Shown here one piece after another: positions 41,086 to 51,987 of a stretch of DNA of 64,000 nucleotides (the stretch's first letter is position 1; every line of letters starts with the position of its first letter). Position numbers and translations under genes: made by a program. Under the pieces are notes generated by a model. It was not told the DNA's origin. It worked only from the letters and a program-made list of their open reading frames with translations, and ran no database searches. Origin of the DNA: Actinomycetes bacterium (lineage in GTDB: Bacteria; Actinomycetota; Actinomycetes; S36-B12); assembly GCA_024639145.1 (NCBI GenBank), contig JAHEIZ010000004.1, forward strand, positions 1-64,000, read 5' to 3'.

Positions 41086-42063
41086 ATGGCGGCGCCGCGT
41101 ATCGACCGCACCGAACGACTGCTGAACCTTGTCTTTGCCCTGATGGGGTCGGGTCAGCCGGTGTCGCGTGCGTCGATCGCTGCCTCCATCCCGGGCTATG
41201 ACCCATCTGCCGGCCAGGCCGCTTTCGAGCGGATGTTCGAGCGCGACAAGGATGAATTGCGTGGGCTGGGCATACCCATTCGTACCGTTCTCGATGTCAA
41301 TGGCGATGTCTCGGGCTACACGATTGATCGTGATGATTACGCTTTGCCGGATCTTCACTTCACTGCAGCGGAGAAGTCAGTTCTCTCCCTGGCGGCGTCA
41401 GCGTGGCAGGGCGCCCTCCTCAAGTCGAGTGCGACATCGGGGATCCGCAAGATCGAGAGTGATTCCGACATCCCTGCCCATGGCGATGCCGCTGCAGGCT
41501 TCGTGGCATACGTCAACGCCCCCGATGTCACGCTCCTTGCACTCCTCGGACAACTTCGGGCTCGTCGCTCCGTGTGCTTTGACTATCAGGCCCCCGCGGC
41601 TGACGCCCCTCAGGAGCGCCACGTCGATCCCTGGGGGTTGATCGCGCAGGATGGCGGCTGGTATCTGGTGGGCTACGACCATGATCGGCAGGCCACGCGC
41701 GCATTCCGTCTCTCGAGAATGGGCAGTGACGTCCGTGAGCACGGTGAGATACGGCAGCCCGCTCCGCCAGGCACGGACCTCCGCGCGCTCATCGATCCCT
41801 CAACACGGTCAGGTGATCGCGTATCTGCTCGTGTGCGCGTGTCACCGGGCGGCGCTGCTGCCGTGCGGCGCATGTCGAATGACGAACTCGCGCATGACTC
41901 GGCGGGGGAGTTGAATATTGACTCCGCTGACCCGGCCACGGTTCTCTCGGCTGCATTATTCGCCGGCAGTGGCGTCGAGATCCTGGAGCCGGTCGAGCTG
42001 CGACGCGAGATCGTGGTCGCCCTCGAACGGATCCGTGATTCCCATGACAAGGCCCTTGCATGA
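41086..42063 (+). CDS. pafB: WYL-domain transcriptional regulator PafB
   Basis: HTH N-terminus plus WYL-like region (VDPWGLIAQDGGWYLVGYDHDRQATRAFRLSRM); pafA-pafB-pafC-tatA synteny. Confidence 0.9.
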   Translation: MAAPRIDRTERLLNLVFALMGSGQPVSRASIAASIPGYDPSAGQAAFERMFERDKDELRGLGIPIRTVLDVNGDVSGYTIDRDDYALPDLHFTAAEKSVLSLAASAWQGALLKSSATSGIRKIESDSDIPAHGDAAAGFVAYVNAPDVTLLALLGQLRARRSVCFDYQAPAADAPQERHVDPWGLIAQDGGWYLVGYDHDRQATRAFRLSRMGSDVREHGEIRQPAPPGTDLRALIDPSTRSGDRVSARVRVSPGGAAAVRRMSNDELAHDSAGELNIDSADPATVLSAALFAGSGVEILEPVELRREIVVALERIRDSHDKALA

Positions 42064-42989
42064 CCGCGAGCACGTCGGCAGAGCGACTGTCTCGCATGCT
42101 GGCTCTGGTGCCTTGGCTCCTCGCTCATGACGGCGTCTCGATCGATGAGGCCGCGGCTCACTTCGGTATCACTGCAGAGCAGTTGGAAAAGGACCTCTGG
42201 CTCCTGATCGTGTGCGGTCTGCCCGGTTACGGTCCCGACCAGCTCGTGGATATCGACTTCTGGGACGACGGACGCATCCACGTGATCGATGCGCAAACCC
42301 TCGATCGTCCGATGCGCCTGGGTGCCGATGAGGCAACGGCGCTTCTCCTAGGGCTACGTCTTCTGGAGCAGGTGCCCGGTGTTCACGATCGATCGGCACT
42401 CGTCTCGGCGGCAGCCAAGCTCGGTCAGGCGGTCGATCTGCCGGATGGAGAGGCCCAGATATCGGCGCAGCCGGTCATTGATGAGGCCATCTCTGCGGCC
42501 GTCGCGACCGCAATAAATCTCCGCGCCGATCTCGACATCACCTACGCCTCGGGGACCAGTGACCAGGTGTCCGAGAGGCGCATTAGCCCCGATCAGGTGA
42601 TGCTCGTAGACGGCCGCGCCTACCTCGAGGCTTTCTGTCATCGCGCCGGCGCGCAGCGCACCTTCCGTCTTGATCGCCTGATGTCGGTCAGTGCAGCCTC
42701 CGGCCCACGAGAAGTGCCGGAGGCGGTCCCGCCGTCTCGCACGCCCGCGGTGGCCACCTTGGCTGTGGAGGCGAAATCAGCCTGGGTGGTCGATGTTCTC
42801 GGGGCCGAGCCTGTCGGACTGACTGCCGACGGGCGGCAGAAGGTGCGACTCGAGTTCTCCGACCCTCGCTGGCTGGTCAGGTTCGTGCTCAGTCGGGCCG
42901 GTGAGGTCGAGGTCCTAGAACCCGCCTCGGTGCGCACAGATGTGACAGATGCAGCCGAGGCTGCCCTAAGGGCGTACGCTGAGTCCTAG
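42060..42989 (+). CDS. pafC: WYL-domain transcriptional regulator PafC
   Basis: [31 protein letters not shown]-like region; ATGA overlap with pafB. Confidence 0.9.
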   Translation: MTASTSAERLSRMLALVPWLLAHDGVSIDEAAAHFGITAEQLEKDLWLLIVCGLPGYGPDQLVDIDFWDDGRIHVIDAQTLDRPMRLGADEATALLLGLRLLEQVPGVHDRSALVSAAAKLGQAVDLPDGEAQISAQPVIDEAISAAVATAINLRADLDITYASGTSDQVSERRISPDQVMLVDGRAYLEAFCHRAGAQRTFRLDRLMSVSAASGPREVPEAVPPSRTPAVATLAVEAKSAWVVDVLGAEPVGLTADGRQKVRLEFSDPRWLVRFVLSRAGEVEVLEPASVRTDVTDAAEAALRAYAES

Positions 42990-43014
42990 TCGTCGTGTTC
43001 AGGAGAGGTCGCAT

Positions 43015-43248
43015 ATGTTCAGTCAGCTTCGAGGCTGGGAACTTCCCGCCATCGCGATCATCGCGTTGCTCCTCTTCGGCGGAAAGAAGCTGCCCGAGGC
43101 GGCGCGTGGGCTCGGTCGCTCACTTCGCATTCTCAAGGCCGAGACCAAGGGCCTGAATTCCGACGAGACCACTGATGCTCCGGCTGCCTCTGGCAGCGAT
43201 GCGCCGGTAAAGCCGGCTGAGGCTCCGGTCGACCGCACCGAGGCCTAG
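43015..43248 (+). CDS. tatA: Sec-independent protein translocase TatA
   Basis: [39 protein letters not shown]. Confidence 0.95.
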   Translation: MFSQLRGWELPAIAIIALLLFGGKKLPEAARGLGRSLRILKAETKGLNSDETTDAPAASGSDAPVKPAEAPVDRTEA

Positions 43249-43254
43249 GCCTCC

Positions 43255-44094
43255 TTGTCTCGAGGAAACCCCACGGCGGCCATGCCGCTGACGGGACATC
43301 TACGCGAACTCCGCTCGCGACTGGTGAAATCCGCACTGGCGATCGCGGTCGGCATGACCGTGGGATGGTTCTACTACGACCGAATCTTCGCCTGGCTGAG
43401 CGCACCCTTCAATTCCGTGATCGAAGAGGCGCGATCACAGGGCCATCTGGTCACCTTGGCCCTCACGGGCGTAGCCGATCCGTTCGTGCTGCAACTGCAG
43501 ATTGCCGCCGTAGCCGGCCTCGTCGTGAGCTCGCCTATCTGGCTCTACCAGCTCTGGCGCTTCATCACTCCGGGCCTGCACCGTCACGAGAAGCGCTGGG
43601 CTATCGCCTTCGTCGCTGTCGCCGTTCCGCTTTTCGCCGCGGGCGTCATACTTGCCTACACGGTACTGCCGTACGGCCTGCAGATCCTGTTCGGATTCAC
43701 TCCCGACAATGTCGAGAACATCGTCTCAGTAGACAAGTACCTCAGCTTCTTCATTCGAATGATCCTGATCTTCGGCGTGGGTTTCCTCGTGCCCCTGATC
43801 CTGGTGGCGTTGAACTTCGCCGGGATCCTGACCGGGCGCAAGCTGCTCTCGTGGTGGCGATGGATCATCTTCATCACCTTCCTGTTCGCAGCTGTCGCCA
43901 CGCCCACAGGAGACCCGATCAATCTCCTGCTTCTGGCAATCCCGATCCTGGTCCTTCTCTCGTTGGCGATTGTCGTATGCCTGATCAATGACCGTCGACG
44001 TCGCGGTCGTCGCAAGGCTGCCGGAGAGGTCGATTACGAAGAGCTTGAGGACGACGAGATCTCCCCGCTACCGCCTTCCACGCCCGTTGACTGA
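43255..44094 (+). CDS. tatC: Sec-independent protein translocase TatC
   Basis: GHLRELRSRLVKSALAIAVG, multiple TM, FITPGLHRHEKRWAI. Confidence 0.95.
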   Translation: MSRGNPTAAMPLTGHLRELRSRLVKSALAIAVGMTVGWFYYDRIFAWLSAPFNSVIEEARSQGHLVTLALTGVADPFVLQLQIAAVAGLVVSSPIWLYQLWRFITPGLHRHEKRWAIAFVAVAVPLFAAGVILAYTVLPYGLQILFGFTPDNVENIVSVDKYLSFFIRMILIFGVGFLVPLILVALNFAGILTGRKLLSWWRWIIFITFLFAAVATPTGDPINLLLLAIPILVLLSLAIVVCLINDRRRRGRRKAAGEVDYEELEDDEISPLPPSTPVD

Positions 44095-44158
44095 GCTCAC
44101 CCCTCGGTAGTAAGCGTGGGGGAGAGTCCGCATACGGGTGGGCCAATAGTCTGAACCC

Positions 44159-46876
44159 ATGCCCTCGCCCGCAGAACGCTATGCCGCTGCGAAGGCTCGG
44201 CAGTCCGAGCGCGGCACCCTGCTGACGGCATTCGCCGACGCCTACGCATTCGGACTCGACGGATTCCAAGTCGAGGCGTGTAAGGCACTCGAAGCCGGCC
44301 GCAGTGTGCTCGTTGCTGCGCCCACCGGAGCAGGCAAGACCATCGTGGGTGAGTTCGCCATTGAGCTGGCTCTCGCTGAAGGTCGCAAGTGTTTCTACAC
44401 CACGCCGATCAAGGCACTGTCCAATCAGAAGTTCCATGATCTTGTCGATCGCCATGGCCCCGAGAGGATCGGTCTCCTCACTGGTGATACGAGCGTCAAT
44501 AGCGAAGCACCGATCGTGGTCATGACGACAGAGGTGCTGCGCAACATGCTCTATGCGGAGAGCAGCACGCTCAATGAGCTCAGTTACGTCGTCATGGATG
44601 AAGTGCACTATCTGGCGGATCGTTTCAGGGGTGCGGTCTGGGAAGAAGTCATCATTCATCTGCCTGCCTCAGTTACGGTGGCCGCACTCTCCGCGACTGT
44701 GAGCAACGCCGAGGAGTTCGGTGCGTGGTTGGAAGCTGTCCGAGGCGATACCGAGATCATCGTCGAGGAGCACCGCCCAGTGCCGCTCTGGCAGCACGTG
44801 GTGGCCGGCCATCGCATGTACGACCTCTTCGTCGATGACGAACAGACCATCGTAAACCCTGAGCTCACCCGCATCGCCCGAGATGAGGTCCAACGAGCGA
44901 AACTCGGCAAGGGTCGTGGAGGCGGACGTCAGCGCGGTGCACACATCCCATGGCGCACCGATGTCATCGAGCGCCTCGAGCAAGCTGAACTACTTCCGGC
45001 CATCTACTTCCTGTTCAGTCGGAAGGGCTGCGACGATGCGGTCAGCCAGTGCTTGGCGGCGGGCCTGCGACTCGTGCGCCGTGACGATCAAACGCGCATT
45101 CGCTCGATCGTGCTTGAGATGACTCGTTCACTTCCCGACGAGGATCTCGATGCCTTGGGATTCAATGAATGGATTGATGGCCTTGAGCGGGGTATTGCCG
45201 CGCATCATGCGGGGATGCTTCCAGTCTTCAAAGAAGTCGTCGAGCACCTATTCCAGGAGGGACTGCTCAAGGTCGTCTTCGCCACAGAGACCCTGGCACT
45301 TGGTATCAATATGCCGGCGCGGAGTGTGGTTCTCGAGAAGCTCGTGAAGTGGAACGGCGAAACGCACGTTGACCTGACTCCGGGGGAGTACACCCAGCTC
45401 ACCGGACGCGCCGGTCGTCGCGGCATCGATGTCGAAGGACATGCCGTCGTGCTCTGGCATCAGGGAATCGATCCGGTCAACCTCGCGGGTCTTGCATCCA
45501 CACGCACATATCCCTTGCGTTCCTCATTCCAGCCCTCGTACAACATGGCCGTGAATCTTGTCGCACGCATGGGATACCGACCCGCGCGAGAGGTGCTCGA
45601 GACTTCCTTTGCCCAATTTCAGGCCGACAGGTCGGTGGTCGGACTCGCCACGCAGTTGCGCAAGGTCGAAGACGCCATGCAGGGCTACCGCGATTCAATG
45701 ACCTGTCATCTCGGGGATTTCGAGGAGTACGCACGATTGCGCGATCGACTCTCGCAGCGCGAGAAGACAATGACGCGTGATGCGAGTGCTCGCCGCAAGG
45801 ATGCCGCGGTTGATTCGCTTCGCAAGCTCAAGCCGGGTGACGTCATCTCAGTTCCCGGAGGGCGGCGCGCAGGTCTCGTTCTCGTTCTGGATCCGGGAAT
45901 GCGTCATCCGACCGATGAGCCACGCCCGATGGTGCTTACTCTTGAGCGACAGGTGCGTCGAATCTCAAGTGTCGAGATCACCTCACCGGTCGAGTCGATC
46001 ATGCAACTGCGAATACCGAAGAACTTCAATGCCCGCAATGCGCAGGCACGTCGTGAACTTGCTCAGGTGCTCGCCAATGCCACGCGAGACCTGCCGCCGG
46101 GCCAACGTCAGCGCAAGGCCGGTGCCGGCGAGGACGCCGAGATTACCGAGATGCGTGCGCAGCTCCGTCAGCATCCCTGCCATGGATGCGATGACCGTGA
46201 GGCGCATGCCCGATGGGCAGAGAGGCTGATGCGAGCCCATCGCGAAGTCGTCGATCTCGAGCAGCGCATCAACGGCCGCACGAATTCCGTCGCACGCCGA
46301 TTCGATCGCGTATGCGATGTGCTCACCGAGCTGGGCTACCTCGAGGGCAAGGGTGACCAGATGAGGGTGACCGAGGCAGCCTCGGTGCTCAGCCGCCTGT
46401 ACTCGGAGTCTGACCTCCTGGCAGCTCAGTGCATCCGTGATGGCATCTGGGGCGAGCTCGAACCAGCGGACTTGGCAGGTGTGGCCTCGGCTGTCGTATT
46501 CGAGTCGCGGAAGATGGATGACGATGAGCCGATCGCTCTGCCGCGCGGAGTAGCAGGGTCCACCATCTCCACCATGCTCAGGATCTGGGAGGGGCTGCAC
46601 GAGGTTGAGCGCACGCACCATCTGAGCATCACCCGCAAGCCTGACCCAGGATTCGCCGTGGTGATGCAGCGCTGGGCATCGGGCACGAGCCTGCAGACCC
46701 TTCTGCTGTCCACCGACATCACTGCAGGCGACTTCGTGCGCTGGACCCGCCAGACCATTGACCTACTCGGTCAGATCGCACAGGCCACTGCGCGTGAGGA
46801 TCCTCTTCACGATCGAGCCGTCATCGCGGCTGATTTGCTCAACAGGGGAGTGGTGTCGTACTCGTCGCAGCTCTAG
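44159..46876 (+). CDS. helY: DEAD/DEAH-box RNA helicase (HelY/Ski2-like)
   Basis: VAAPTGAGKTIVGEFA, MDEVHYLADRFRGAVWEE, LSATVSNAEEFG, LTGRAGRRGIDVEGHAV, DSHCT-like C-terminus. Confidence 0.93.
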   Translation: MPSPAERYAAAKARQSERGTLLTAFADAYAFGLDGFQVEACKALEAGRSVLVAAPTGAGKTIVGEFAIELALAEGRKCFYTTPIKALSNQKFHDLVDRHGPERIGLLTGDTSVNSEAPIVVMTTEVLRNMLYAESSTLNELSYVVMDEVHYLADRFRGAVWEEVIIHLPASVTVAALSATVSNAEEFGAWLEAVRGDTEIIVEEHRPVPLWQHVVAGHRMYDLFVDDEQTIVNPELTRIARDEVQRAKLGKGRGGGRQRGAHIPWRTDVIERLEQAELLPAIYFLFSRKGCDDAVSQCLAAGLRLVRRDDQTRIRSIVLEMTRSLPDEDLDALGFNEWIDGLERGIAAHHAGMLPVFKEVVEHLFQEGLLKVVFATETLALGINMPARSVVLEKLVKWNGETHVDLTPGEYTQLTGRAGRRGIDVEGHAVVLWHQGIDPVNLAGLASTRTYPLRSSFQPSYNMAVNLVARMGYRPAREVLETSFAQFQADRSVVGLATQLRKVEDAMQGYRDSMTCHLGDFEEYARLRDRLSQREKTMTRDASARRKDAAVDSLRKLKPGDVISVPGGRRAGLVLVLDPGMRHPTDEPRPMVLTLERQVRRISSVEITSPVESIMQLRIPKNFNARNAQARRELAQVLANATRDLPPGQRQRKAGAGEDAEITEMRAQLRQHPCHGCDDREAHARWAERLMRAHREVVDLEQRINGRTNSVARRFDRVCDVLTELGYLEGKGDQMRVTEAASVLSRLYSESDLLAAQCIRDGIWGELEPADLAGVASAVVFESRKMDDDEPIALPRGVAGSTISTMLRIWEGLHEVERTHHLSITRKPDPGFAVVMQRWASGTSLQTLLLSTDITAGDFVRWTRQTIDLLGQIAQATAREDPLHDRAVIAADLLNRGVVSYSSQL

Positions 46877-47787
46877 TTGAGGGTCATGCCTAGCTGCTGG
46901 GCGAGGTCAGCGAACTGGCGCTGGACGCCCCACCTCTGGACAAGTGCCGTCAGAAGTGACGGGTCGGCAGGCACCGAGGGGATTGCTGTGACTACCTCGG
47001 CAACCGGGGCATTCGTAGCGGCCGTCGAGACGAACCTGGCCATGCGGGCTTGTTCGGCGTTTTCGACGAGCAGCCCAGCGATCCTCGGCGTGAGCGGCTT
47101 TCCTGTCGTGCCGCCAGCTGCGGCATCGAGGACCTCATCGAGTGAGCCGAAGTGATTGATCAAGGCTGACGCGGTCTTGGGGCCAATTCCGGGAATTCCG
47201 GGAATGCCGTCAGAGGAATCGCCGCGAAGCGCCGCGAAGTCGACATAGGCGCTCGGATCAACGTCGTAGCGATCTCGGACAAGCTCAGGGGTGAGAAGTG
47301 GCCATTTCTCCATGCCGCCGTTGACCGCGAGTAGGACGCCCACGTGCTGGCTGACCAACTGCACCATGTCGCGATCCCCGGACACCACGGTTACGGCACC
47401 TGGTTCGGTACAGGCGAAGGTGGCAATGACGTCATCAGCCTCGTAACCGATGGCTCCGGGTCGGGCAATTCCTCCAGCGTCGAGGATTTGGGCCAATGCG
47501 TCGATCTGTGGGGAGAGAGTGTCGGGGACTTCCTCGGCTTCGCCGCCCTCCTCTGCGAGACGGTGGGTCTTGTACGAGGGAAGCGCGTCTACGCGCCACT
47601 TCGGCCGCCAGTCGTCGTCCCAGCACGCCGCGAGGGCTGTGGGCTCGAGTTGCCTGGCGAGCTTGGTCATCGTGGACAGTATGCCGCGCAGCATGTTGTT
47701 CGGTTGCCCATCGGGAGCTGTCAGCGACTCCGGGAGGGCGTAGTAAGCGCGGTAATACAGGGACGCGGTATCCAGCAGTACGAGCAC
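46873..47787 (-). CDS. 5'-3' exonuclease (Pol I N-terminal-like)
   Basis: LVLLDTASLYYRAYYALP, YEADDVIATFA, VVSGDRDMVQLVS, GIPGIGPKTASALINHFGSLDEVL. Confidence 0.93.
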   Translation of the reverse strand: MLVLLDTASLYYRAYYALPESLTAPDGQPNNMLRGILSTMTKLARQLEPTALAACWDDDWRPKWRVDALPSYKTHRLAEEGGEAEEVPDTLSPQIDALAQILDAGGIARPGAIGYEADDVIATFACTEPGAVTVVSGDRDMVQLVSQHVGVLLAVNGGMEKWPLLTPELVRDRYDVDPSAYVDFAALRGDSSDGIPGIPGIGPKTASALINHFGSLDEVLDAAAGGTTGKPLTPRIAGLLVENAEQARMARFVSTAATNAPVAEVVTAIPSVPADPSLLTALVQRWGVQRQFADLAQQLGMTLN

Positions 47788-47817
47788 GCCCGATCATCCC
47801 ACGGCTAGGCTGTATGC

Positions 47818-48915
47818 GTGGGATTCGAGACTCGATTGCAGGCCGCCACGGCAGCTATTCGTGAAGCCGGAATCGACGCCCTGCTCATCACTCCTGGCGC
47901 AGATCTCCGCTATCTCGTCGGATACGACGCCAAGCCACTCGAGCGCCTCACCTGCCTGGTTGTTCCCGCGAATGCTGAACCGATCATGGTGGTACCTGCA
48001 CTGGAAGAACTGGCTGCGCTCGCGTCGCCTGTTGCTGATTTGGGCCTGGAGATCGCGACCTGGGGTGAAACCGAGAATCCGATAGCGCTCGTCGCCGACA
48101 GGCTTGCAGGCGCGACCTCAGTAGCGCTTGACGACCATATGTGGGCGGAGAAGGTCCTGCGCTTTCGCGCGGCGATGCCCACCGCGACGCAGCTCCCGGC
48201 CGGATCAATCCTCGGCAGCCTGCGTATCCGCAAGGACGATGACGAAATCGCTTCGCTCATTGCTGCGGGTGCAGCCATCGACTGCGTTCACGAACGTGTG
48301 AGCGAAATGCTTCGCCCCGGCCGAACTGAGCGTGAGGTAGGTCGCGATATTCACGACGCGATCATCGATGCGGGTCATGCGCATGTGGATTTCGTGATCG
48401 TGGCGAGTGGTCCGAACGGCGCGAGCCCACATCACGATGTATCGGATCGAGTGATTCGCGAGGGCGATGCGGTGGTGATCGACATTGGCGGCACGATGCC
48501 CGATGGCTACTGCAGCGACAGTACGCGTACCTACGCAGTAGGTGAGCCTGACCCCGACTTCCTCAGGATGTATGCGATTCTTCACGAGGCACAGAAGGCT
48601 GCTGTTGAGAGCGTGCGTCCGGGCATGACCTGTGAGGAAGTCGACGCTGTCGCGCGAGATCTGATGAGCGATGCGGGCATCGGTGATCTCTTCATTCATC
48701 GCATTGGGCATGGCATCGGCTTGCAGTCGCACGAGGAGCCTTACCTGGTCGCCGGGAATTCGCGTGAACTCGAGTCGGGTATGGCCTTCAGTATCGAGCC
48801 AGGGTTCTATCTCGAGGGACGCTTCGGGGCCCGTATCGAAGACATCGTGATCTGCACCGACGACGGTGTGCAGGCGGTCAATCATCGTCCGCATCACCTG
48901 CAGATCATCGGCTGA
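47818..48915 (+). CDS. M24 family Xaa-Pro aminopeptidase/dipeptidase
   Basis: VVIDIGGTMPDGYCSDSTRTY, HRIGHGIGLQSHEEPYL, GMAFSIEPGFYLEGRFGARIEDIV. Confidence 0.94.
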   Translation: MGFETRLQAATAAIREAGIDALLITPGADLRYLVGYDAKPLERLTCLVVPANAEPIMVVPALEELAALASPVADLGLEIATWGETENPIALVADRLAGATSVALDDHMWAEKVLRFRAAMPTATQLPAGSILGSLRIRKDDDEIASLIAAGAAIDCVHERVSEMLRPGRTEREVGRDIHDAIIDAGHAHVDFVIVASGPNGASPHHDVSDRVIREGDAVVIDIGGTMPDGYCSDSTRTYAVGEPDPDFLRMYAILHEAQKAAVESVRPGMTCEEVDAVARDLMSDAGIGDLFIHRIGHGIGLQSHEEPYLVAGNSRELESGMAFSIEPGFYLEGRFGARIEDIVICTDDGVQAVNHRPHHLQIIG

Positions 48916-48925
48916 CGGGGCGTCG

Positions 48926-50467
48926 ATGGCGCACCTGTTCCGCGGTGGGCGAATCCTGGTGGAATCGTCCCGGGACATCACTGCGCTGCTGATCGATCGC
49001 GGGCGCATTGCCTGGTTCGGCTCGGATGAGGAAGTGGGAGGTCTCTCACTCAGCGGTGCAACGATCACCGACCTCGACGGCGCTCTCGTCACCTCCGGTT
49101 TTGTCGACGCCCACGTTCACGCCACGAGCACCGGACTCACGATGCTGGGACTCGATCTCTCAGGAACCCGTTCGGCTGCTGACCTCCTCGATGCAGTGGC
49201 CAGGGAATCAGTGAGTCATCCGAATTCGTTGATCCTTGGTCATGGCTGGGATGAGTCAGGATGGCCGGATCGCCGGTTGCCCACGGCAGAGGAACTGTCT
49301 CGGGCATCGTCGAACGCGCGTGTCTACCTCACTCGTGTCGATGCCCACTCGGCTCTGGTGTCGTCTGTGCTCATCGATGGCATTGCGGTGTCTCGTGGCT
49401 TGCTCGGCTTCTCGGATTCGGGCTGGGTCACGCAGGAGGCTCATCACCTGCTCAGGGAGCATGCTCTCGGCGCTCTCAGCTCAACAGACATAGCGCGAGC
49501 CCAGAAGGCGTTCCTGGATCGGGCGATGGAGTGCGGAATAGTCGGCGTGCATGAGATGGCCGGACCCGTGATCAGCAGTGAGAGCGATTGTCGGGCTCTG
49601 ATCGCCGCGTCTCGTTCACGTCCGTCACCGCTCGTGACTGCGTACTGGGGCCAGTTGGCGCTCACGGGCGGGATCGACATTGCGCGGAGTATCGGCGCCC
49701 GTGGGTGCGGGGGAGACCTCTTCGTTGATGGCTCCCTCGGCTCGCACACTGCGTGCATGCACCAGTCCTATCTGGATGCGCCGGAGATGCGGGGCCGCGA
49801 ATTCATCGATCACGAGTCCTTGGCCGAGCATGTGCGTCTGTGCGTCGTGGCCGACACCCCGACTGGATTCCACGCCATCGGTGATGCTGCCACTGAAGCA
49901 GTGGTCATGGCCTACTCGAAGGCGGCATCGGTTCATGGAGATGAACGCGTGATCGCGCAGCGTCATCGAATCGAGCACGCCGAGGCATTGAGCGACGCTG
50001 ACATTCATCAGTGCGCACGTTTGGGCGTCATCGCGAGTATGCAACCGGTCTTCGATTCACGATGGGGTGGGCAGGGCGGCATGTATTCCGAACGTCTCGG
50101 TTGGGACCGTGCAGAGCGTCTCAATGCATTCGGGGATCTCCATCGACGTGGCGTGATGGTCGCCTTCGGTTCAGATTCGCCAGTGACTCCGCTGGATCCA
50201 TGGGGTGCCGTACACGCCGCGATGAACCATCACTCGCCGGCACAGCGCATCACCTTCTGGAACGCGATGGACGCTCACACGCGCGCTGGATGGCATGCTG
50301 TGGGCGTGGATGACGCTGGTCAGTTGACTGTCGGTTCCGCAGCGCATGTGGCCATCTGGGCAATGCCTACCCCCGACGCCATTCCGGATCCGGGCGCAAC
50401 GGCACTGCGTACGATCGTGGGAGGCGAGTGCGTGTTCGACTCCGGCCAACTCCAGGATTGCCCATGA
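48926..50467 (+). CDS. Amidohydrolase family protein (YtcJ-like)
   Basis: VTSGFVDAHVHATSTGL, VDGSLGSHTACMHQSYLD, HAIGDAATEAVV, RIEHAEALSD, AFGSDSPVTPLDPWGAVHAA. Confidence 0.92.
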   Translation: MAHLFRGGRILVESSRDITALLIDRGRIAWFGSDEEVGGLSLSGATITDLDGALVTSGFVDAHVHATSTGLTMLGLDLSGTRSAADLLDAVARESVSHPNSLILGHGWDESGWPDRRLPTAEELSRASSNARVYLTRVDAHSALVSSVLIDGIAVSRGLLGFSDSGWVTQEAHHLLREHALGALSSTDIARAQKAFLDRAMECGIVGVHEMAGPVISSESDCRALIAASRSRPSPLVTAYWGQLALTGGIDIARSIGARGCGGDLFVDGSLGSHTACMHQSYLDAPEMRGREFIDHESLAEHVRLCVVADTPTGFHAIGDAATEAVVMAYSKAASVHGDERVIAQRHRIEHAEALSDADIHQCARLGVIASMQPVFDSRWGGQGGMYSERLGWDRAERLNAFGDLHRRGVMVAFGSDSPVTPLDPWGAVHAAMNHHSPAQRITFWNAMDAHTRAGWHAVGVDDAGQLTVGSAAHVAIWAMPTPDAIPDPGATALRTIVGGECVFDSGQLQDCP

Positions 50468-51978
50468 TGTCGCGTTGGTGGTCCCGCGTGGTCCTGGGAG
50501 CGCTCTCTGGCGCGGTACTTGCTGCAGCATTTCCGCCATTGAGCTGGTGGATCACTGCACCTATCGCCGTTGCCCTGCTGACTTATGCCTGCTGGCGTGC
50601 TCGCTGGTGGCAGGGCGTGCTCGTCGGGGCAGCCATGGGCCTGGTGTTCTTTTTGCTTCTGATGCCGTGGCTACGTGTGATCGGCAACGAGGCCTGGATC
50701 GGTTTGTCGCTTTACTGTGCAGCCTGGATCTCATTCGTGGGCTTCGGCACTGCGACGCTCACCCGGTATCGCGGGTGGCCACTGTTCGTGCCTGCTGTCT
50801 GGGTTCTCGAAGAGGCATTGCGCGATCGAATCCCGTGGGGTGGCTTTCCCTGGGGAAGGCTGGCGTTCTCCCAGGCTGACGCGCCGTATGCCTGGAGCAG
50901 CCGTCTCGGTGGTATGCCGCTCCTGACCTTCTGGGTGGCGGCGCTGGGCACGGCTTTGCTCGTGCTTGTCCTCGCAATTCTGCGACATCATCGCCGCGCC
51001 CTTGTCGCGACTGTTGCGATCATCAGTCTCGTGACTGTGGGGCGCGCTGTTGCCGTCTACGCGCCATCTCCGCAGGGGAGTGCGGTGATCGCCGTGGTGC
51101 AAGGCGGCACTCCGCAGATGGGCATGGGCGCGATGGATGTTCGTCGCCAGGTGCTCGACAATCACGTGAATGAGACATTACGTCTTGCACGGGAGATTGG
51201 ATCGGGAGACGTTCAGCAACCTCAACTCGTGATCTGGCCCGAGAACTCAAGCGATATCGACCCGTTCACTGATGTCGATGCGGCGGCCGAGATCCAGCGT
51301 GCTGCCGATGCCGTGCACGCACCGATCTTGGTGGGAGCTGTTGCGGAGGTTCCCGGTCAGCCGCAATCGCTGTGGAACCTGGGCATTGTCTGGAATCCGG
51401 GTACCGGACCGTCGCAGCGTTACGCCAAGACTCATCTCGTGCCGTTCGGCGAGTTCATTCCGATGCGCGGACTCATCAGCTCCTGGTTCGCCGATTTCCA
51501 GCGCATCTCACGGGACTTCGTCCCCGGCACCAAGTCGGGCGCCATGCAAGCAGGCGGTATTCGGATCGGCGACATCATTTGCTTCGAGGTCGCCTATGAC
51601 GACATTCCACGCGATGTGCTGAATGCGGGTGCGCAGCTCCTGGTCGTGCAGACCAACAACGCAACGTATGGAGACACGTCGCAGCCCGATCAGCAACTTC
51701 AGATCGAGAGGCTTCGAGCCATCGAGTCTTCGGGCTCGCTTGCCGTCGCGGCCACGACGGGTATCACCGCACTGATCGACTCAGAGGGAACGCCGATTCA
51801 GCGCATTGATTCGGGGGAGACGGGTTACCTCGTGGGCGAGGTGACCCTGCAGGGTTCGCGCACGCTTTCCACACGTCTCGGTGCCTGGCCTGAGGGCCTG
51901 CTGAGCCTCCTCGCAGTGATGGCACTCACGTGGGTACTCGCCGCAGGGCTACGCCGCCGTCGAGCAGCGAGAACGTAG
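50464..51978 (+). CDS. lnt: Apolipoprotein N-acyltransferase
   Basis: WVLEEALRDRIPWGGFPWGRLAFSQADAP, VIWPENSSDIDPF, YAKTHLVPFGEFIPMR, ICFEVAYDDIPR. Confidence 0.94.
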   Translation: MMSRWWSRVVLGALSGAVLAAAFPPLSWWITAPIAVALLTYACWRARWWQGVLVGAAMGLVFFLLLMPWLRVIGNEAWIGLSLYCAAWISFVGFGTATLTRYRGWPLFVPAVWVLEEALRDRIPWGGFPWGRLAFSQADAPYAWSSRLGGMPLLTFWVAALGTALLVLVLAILRHHRRALVATVAIISLVTVGRAVAVYAPSPQGSAVIAVVQGGTPQMGMGAMDVRRQVLDNHVNETLRLAREIGSGDVQQPQLVIWPENSSDIDPFTDVDAAAEIQRAADAVHAPILVGAVAEVPGQPQSLWNLGIVWNPGTGPSQRYAKTHLVPFGEFIPMRGLISSWFADFQRISRDFVPGTKSGAMQAGGIRIGDIICFEVAYDDIPRDVLNAGAQLLVVQTNNATYGDTSQPDQQLQIERLRAIESSGSLAVAATTGITALIDSEGTPIQRIDSGETGYLVGEVTLQGSRTLSTRLGAWPEGLLSLLAVMALTWVLAAGLRRRRAART

Positions 51979-51987
51979 GCTAGGCAG